From the NCBI RefSeq assembly GCF_021044685.1, contig NZ_CP088014.1, forward strand, positions 62,001 through 126,000: DNA of 64,000 nt. Reading direction: 5' to 3'. The stretch is from Bradyrhizobium daqingense (GTDB taxonomy: Bacteria; Pseudomonadota; Alphaproteobacteria; Rhizobiales; Xanthobacteraceae). Below are positions 62,961 through 64,000 of this stretch, in pieces. The notes beneath the pieces are model-generated. The model had not been told where the DNA came from, made no database searches, and saw only the letters and a program-made list of their open reading frames with translations. Positions within the stretch are counted from its first letter, which is position 1. Every line of letters begins with the position of its first letter. The translations under genes and the position numbers were made by a program.

Positions 62961-63827
62961 ATGAAGCGTACAGGAAAGAAGACTGCGACCGATCGGAATT
63001 TCGTCGTCGCGCTTTCCCGCGGACTGGACGTATTGCGCGCATTCCAACCCAATGACGGCCTTCTCGGCAATCAAGAGATCGCGGCGCGGACAAATCTGCC
63101 CAAGCCGACCGTGTCGCGGCTGACCTATACGCTGACAAAGCTCGGTTATCTGACGCCGGTTCCCCGGTTCGAGAAGTACCAGCTCACCCCCGCGGCGATG
63201 TCGCTCGGCTACGCCGCACTCGCCAATCTCGGTGTTCGACATTTGTCCGAGCCGTTTCGCGAGGAATTGATGCGCGCGACCGGCGGCGCCGTCGCCGTCG
63301 GCGGCCGCGATCGTCATAGCATGATCTATTTCGGGCAGAGCCGCGGCAGCGAGACCGTCGGCGTTCAACTTGACGTCGGCTCTCGCGTGCCGATTGCAAC
63401 CAGCGCGATGGGCCGCGCCTATTTCTGGGCACTCGACGCTGACGATCGTGCGGAGCTCTCGCGTCTGCTGCGCGAGCACTACGGCAGCCGCTGGCCGAAG
63501 ATGCGCGATGGATTGGAGCGTTCCGGAGAGACCGTAGCGAAATACGGCTTTGCAATTTCCGTGGGCGATTGGCACGACGACATCGGCGCCGCCGGCGTCG
63601 CGCTCAAGCTCAACGACGGAACTGGACCTTACGCATTCAACTGCGGCGCGCCCGCATTCCGCTTCACGGAAGAGCGCTTGATCAACGACATTGGACCGCG
63701 TCTGCTCGCGATGGTAAGGAACATCGAAGCGGCACTCGGGGGTCTGATGCCGCAATCCAAAAAAGAAACCAGCAAAAAGCTGAGATCAGGAGGAAGAGTT
63801 GCACGCGTGGCCGAGGGGATCAGATAG
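62961..63827 (+). CDS. IclR family transcriptional regulator
   Basis: A 288-residue regulator: winged helix-turn-helix (LGNQEIAARTNLPKPTVSRLTYTLTKLGYL, residues 35-64) and an IclR effector domain (VAVGGRDRHSMIYFGQSRG, VGSRVPIATSAMGRAYFWAL, YGFAISVGDWHDDIGAAGVAL). ATG 62961 follows a CAGGG box. Its divergence from pimF and the palindrome between them suggest control of dicarboxylate degradation. The effector, perhaps an acyl-CoA or diacid, is inferred. Confidence 0.93.
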   Translation: MKRTGKKTATDRNFVVALSRGLDVLRAFQPNDGLLGNQEIAARTNLPKPTVSRLTYTLTKLGYLTPVPRFEKYQLTPAAMSLGYAALANLGVRHLSEPFREELMRATGGAVAVGGRDRHSMIYFGQSRGSETVGVQLDVGSRVPIATSAMGRAYFWALDADDRAELSRLLREHYGSRWPKMRDGLERSGETVAKYGFAISVGDWHDDIGAAGVALKLNDGTGPYAFNCGAPAFRFTEERLINDIGPRLLAMVRNIEAALGGLMPQSKKETSKKLRSGGRVARVAEGIR

Positions 63828-63893
63828 TCTTTGTCATCGCCGGGAGCGGTTCGCATCGCACCATCGCCCACTGAATCGCGTGGGCGAGACGAG

Positions 63894-64000
63894 ATGACGC
63901 AGGCACAGCTCGCGCAGGGGACGTCGCCCCTGCTCGCCGTTCGCGACGTCAGTGTCGTGTTCGGCGGTATCGTCGCGCTCAATGGCGTGTCCTTCGACAT
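63894..64000 (+). CDS. ABC transporter ATP-binding protein, LivG-type (5' part, runs off right edge)
   Basis: The first 35 codons from ATG 63894 (MTQAQLAQGTSPLLAVRDVSVVFGGIVALNGVSFD) match the opening of branched-chain amino acid-type (LivG) ATPases, just before Walker A. It lies 66 bases after the IclR gene in the same direction and may begin a transporter for the substrate of the pim pathway; that is inference. Confidence 0.75.
   Translation, partial: MTQAQLAQGTSPLLAVRDVSVVFGGIVALNGVSFD

Overview
The window reads as chromosome of a high-GC alphaproteobacterium of the Bradyrhizobium / Rhodopseudomonas group (Nitrobacteraceae). The signs are a CycM-type membrane-anchored cytochrome c, a pimFABCDE-like dicarboxylate operon in the Rhodopseudomonas order, a complete urt + ure cluster, and many short palindromic intergenic repeats of the kind scattered through Bradyrhizobium genomes. 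Genus is an inference; no rRNA or other phylogenetic marker was seen.

Layout. 1-10.4 kb (minus strand): urea import and hydrolysis, urtABCDE then ureD, ureA, ureB, an HD-domain hydrolase, ureC, a small ABM-fold protein and the start of ureE. A near-consensus sigma-54 promoter precedes urtA. 10.8-13.2 kb (plus): an RNA helicase, an IF-1 paralogue and a cold-shock protein. 13.3-25 kb: Tad/Flp pilus locus with pilin, cpaA, cpaB, cpaC, cpaD, cpaE, cpaF, tadB, tadC and tadD, preceded by an orphan secretin N-domain protein and a membrane fatty acid/sterol hydroxylase-like protein. 25.2-27.4 kb: M17 aminopeptidase and NlpC/P60 peptidase. 27.4-35.2 kb (minus): a Yej-type peptide ABC importer with two tandem substrate-binding proteins. 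35.4-45 kb: cycM, kdsB, pheA, a luciferase-like monooxygenase, metF-metH and a GST.

45.2-49 kb is an AT-richer accessory patch. It holds a DUF6636 secreted protein, a DUF3800 protein, a decayed second DUF6636 copy, and a defence-type reverse transcriptase that resembles DRT2 systems. The reverse transcriptase is split by a G9 homopolymer frameshift and an in-frame TGA, and follows a hairpin-rich leader that could be its template ncRNA. This is the most interesting region. 49-54.3 kb: GNAT, glpK, a frameshifted DUF559 nuclease-like gene between repeats, and an MBOAT/SGNH acyl-transfer pair. 54.3-62.8 kb (minus): pimF-A-B-C-D-E-like beta-oxidation of dicarboxylates. A divergent IclR regulator faces it across a perfect 19-bp palindrome and leads into the start of a branched-chain-type ABC ATPase gene at the right edge.
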